7,677 nt of DNA, taken from positions 1 to 7,677 of the forward strand of contig WREE01000094.1 in assembly GCA_009779515.1 (NCBI GenBank), in the 5' to 3' direction. The position numbers and the translations under genes were made by a program. Positions 6,206-7,677 of this stretch are shown piece by piece (position 1 is the stretch's first letter; each line of letters opens with the position of its first letter). The notes under the pieces were generated by a model that worked only from the letters and a program-made list of their open reading frames with translations, searched no databases and was not told the origin of the DNA. The stretch is from Symbiobacteriaceae bacterium. Lineage in GTDB: Bacteria > Bacillota > JAAYKD01 > WRDA01.

Positions 6206-6279
6206 AATTCCTCCGTTCGTTGATGATATTGTAGATATACGGCATAGCTTACCCATTATCCTCTTGGGACGGAGGAATT
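6206..6279. promoter_or_regulatory. 11-bp inverted repeat containing the peptidase ribosome binding site
   Basis: AATTCCTCCGT (6206-6216) and ACGGAGGAATT (6269-6279) are perfect reverse complements 52 bp apart. On the minus strand the arm nearest the peptidase gene reads ACGGAGGAATT and includes its GGAGG, 10 nt before the ATG at 6199. A minus-strand transcript starting right of 6279 could pair the two arms and mask the site. If transcription starts nearer, for instance after a possible TACAAT (6233-6228), only one arm is transcribed and the repeat would act, if at all, as DNA. The other arm lies 90 nt upstream of the flavodiiron gene on the plus strand. Confidence 0.5.
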
Positions 6280-6355
6280 TCTCGGGGGGAAAGGAGAGCA
6301 GGTTCTGGGTGGAGAAGATTCTTTTGGATGTTATCCGTACTTTCACTGATTAAAA

Positions 6356-6359
6356 GGAG
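6356..6359 (+). promoter_or_regulatory. Ribosome binding site of the flavodiiron gene
   Basis: AAAAGGAG ends 9 nt before the ATG at 6369 and fixes that start, which places the metal-ligand residues at family-typical positions. I could not identify a convincing -35/-10 pair for this gene in 6200-6350. TTGATG at 6220-6225 with CATAGC 17 nt later is the best but weak. Confidence 0.8.
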
Positions 6360-6368
6360 TGGAAAGCT

Positions 6369-7677
6369 ATGCATTGTACACGCCAAATAAACCCTGATGT
6401 TACTTGGGTAGGTGCCAACGACCGACGCCTGGCCATGTTCGAAGGGGTTTACGAAGTTCCTAGGGGAGTTTCCTATAATTCTTATCTCATTTGCGATGAC
6501 GATAAAACAGTGTTGCTAGATACTGTCGATAAAGCGGTGTGGCGCACTTTTATGGAGAACTTGAACTATGCACTCCAAGGTAGACCTCTGGATTACCTTA
6601 TTGTGCAACATATGGAACCGGATCACTCCGCCTTTATCCTACAGCTACAAATCCTGCACCCCAACCTCACTATTGTCTGCAACGAACGAACCTTAGGTTA
6701 CATGAAACAGTTCTTTCCCACTTTAGACAGCAGTAGAGTCCTCTTAGTTAAGGAAGGAGATACCCTGACTACTGGTCGTCATACCTTGCACTTTATTCTT
6801 GCTCCCATGGTGCATTGGCCGGAAGTTATGCTTACGTATGATGCTACCGACAAAACTCTCTATTCTGCCGATGCCTTTGGCTGCTTTGGGGCTTTAAACG
6901 GGGCCTTGTATGCCGATGAAGTTGACTTCGAACGAGAATATATGGATGAAATGCGCCGTTACTATACCAATATTGTAGGTAAATACGGACAACAAGTGCA
7001 AAGTGTCTTAGCCAAAGCCTCGGGGTTGGATATTCGCCTCATATGCCCTCTGCATGGCTTCTTGTGGCGTGCCAACTTCGTGGAATTGCTGCATAAATAT
7101 CATCTTTGGAGTAGCTATGAACCCGAGGAGCAGGGGGTTCTTATTGCCTACGCCTCAGTTTATGGCAACACCGAAAATGCCGTGGAGATCTTGGCGACCT
7201 GTCTCAGAGAACAGGGGATTACTACGGTGATGTATGATGTCTCGGTGACGCCAGCTTCGGAAATTGTTGCTCAGGCTTTTCGCTTTAGCCACTTGGTTTT
7301 TGCGGCTACTACCTATAATGCCGGAATTTTTATCGCCATGGAAGATTTTTTAAATGATTTAACCGCACACAACATCCAGAACCGAGTGGTAGCTCTTATC
7401 GAAAACGGCACTTGGGCACCTACCAGTGGTGGACTCATGCAACAAAAACTAGCTAAATGTAAAAATATAACCTTTTTACAAGACCCCATAACCATTGTCT
7501 CCTCCGTTAAGGAAGAGCAACGGGTTAAACTTGTCGAACTAGCCAAGACCATAGCTGGGGAAATAGTTGTCCATCCGGCCATCTCTCCCGAACAAGAGGA
7601 TAGTAGCATCATCGATCCTACTATCTTCATGAGCATTCCCTATGGACTTTACCTGTTAACCACGAAAGGTGAGAACA
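6369..7677 (+). CDS. Flavodiiron protein (A-type flavoprotein, O2/NO reductase) with the start of a fused flavin-reductase-like domain; C-terminus cut by window edge
   Basis: 436 codons are visible without a stop. Flavodiiron proteins reduce O2 to water, and/or NO to N2O, in the cytosol of anaerobes using electrons from rubredoxin or flavin partners. The metallo-beta-lactamase-like domain (1 to about 250) keeps every diiron ligand: H81, E83, D85 and H86 (HMEPDH), H149 (VHWPE), D168 (SADAFG) and H229 (CPLHG). The flavodoxin domain (about 256-400) opens with ASVYGNTE (262-269), the FMN-phosphate loop, followed by ATTYNAG. Single-unit flavodiiron proteins end near residue 400. Here the frame continues into IDPTIFMSIPYGLYLLTTK (415-433), which resembles the N-terminus of flavin-reductase/flavoredoxin domains such as the one in high-molecular-weight rubredoxin. 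That points to a fusion supplying electrons in cis. Whether a rubredoxin domain follows is not visible. It diverges from the peptidase gene with a 169-nt gap, and no partner rubredoxin is visible. Confidence 0.95.
   Translation, partial: MHCTRQINPDVTWVGANDRRLAMFEGVYEVPRGVSYNSYLICDDDKTVLLDTVDKAVWRTFMENLNYALQGRPLDYLIVQHMEPDHSAFILQLQILHPNLTIVCNERTLGYMKQFFPTLDSSRVLLVKEGDTLTTGRHTLHFILAPMVHWPEVMLTYDATDKTLYSADAFGCFGALNGALYADEVDFEREYMDEMRRYYTNIVGKYGQQVQSVLAKASGLDIRLICPLHGFLWRANFVELLHKYHLWSSYEPEEQGVLIAYASVYGNTENAVEILATCLREQGITTVMYDVSVTPASEIVAQAFRFSHLVFAATTYNAGIFIAMEDFLNDLTAHNIQNRVVALIENGTWAPTSGGLMQQKLAKCKNITFLQDPITIVSSVKEEQRVKLVELAKTIAGEIVVHPAISPEQEDSSIIDPTIFMSIPYGLYLLTTKGEN

Noticed and set aside
4175..6346. 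Longer S9 peptidase of 723 residues starting at 6346
   Set aside because: No ribosome binding site precedes 6346, the extra 49 residues have no family similarity, and 6199 has GGAGG at good spacing.
7313..7636. Minus-strand 107-residue frame
   Set aside because: It is fully antisense to the flavodoxin domain of the flavodiiron gene and has no domain of its own.

Overview
The window looks like chromosomal DNA of an anaerobic, Gram-positive-type bacterium, most likely a member of the Clostridia. This is inferred from four things: AAAGGAG/GGAGG ribosome binding sites ahead of all four genes, a secreted thioester-type surface adhesin of the kind found in Gram-positives, an oxygen-scavenging flavodiiron protein typical of anaerobes, and moderate base composition. 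I cannot place it to genus. There is no tRNA, rRNA, CRISPR array, transposase or phage gene.

Layout, left to right. (1) Positions 1-2430, minus strand: one uninterrupted frame of 810 codons, cut by the left edge. It encodes a secreted surface protein with a signal peptide, a thioester-domain-like N-terminus, two pilin/Cna-B-like domains that each keep a Lys-Glu-Asn isopeptide triad, and a PPT[D/R/L] proline-rich stalk. (2) 2431-2782: a divergent intergenic region with an operator-like inverted repeat and a clear promoter for the next gene. (3) 2783-3808, plus: ilvE, branched-chain aminotransferase. (4) 3809-4174: a convergent intergenic region holding two copies of a 39-bp GC-rich hairpin repeat and two other hairpins. 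(5) 4175-6199, minus: an S9-family prolyl-oligopeptidase-like serine peptidase with an intact catalytic triad. (6) 6200-6368: a divergent intergenic region whose 11-bp inverted repeat includes the peptidase ribosome binding site. (7) 6369-7677, plus, cut by the right edge: a flavodiiron protein that reads past its usual C-terminus into the start of a flavin-reductase-like domain.

The four genes alternate in strand, so each is probably its own transcription unit. I see no shared pathway: the window combines a surface adhesin, amino-acid metabolism, peptide turnover and oxygen or NO detoxification. The most unusual items are the adhesin, whose conserved TQxAxW-type motif reads TKVAIW; the array of hairpins between the convergent genes; and the possible RBS-masking repeat ahead of the peptidase.
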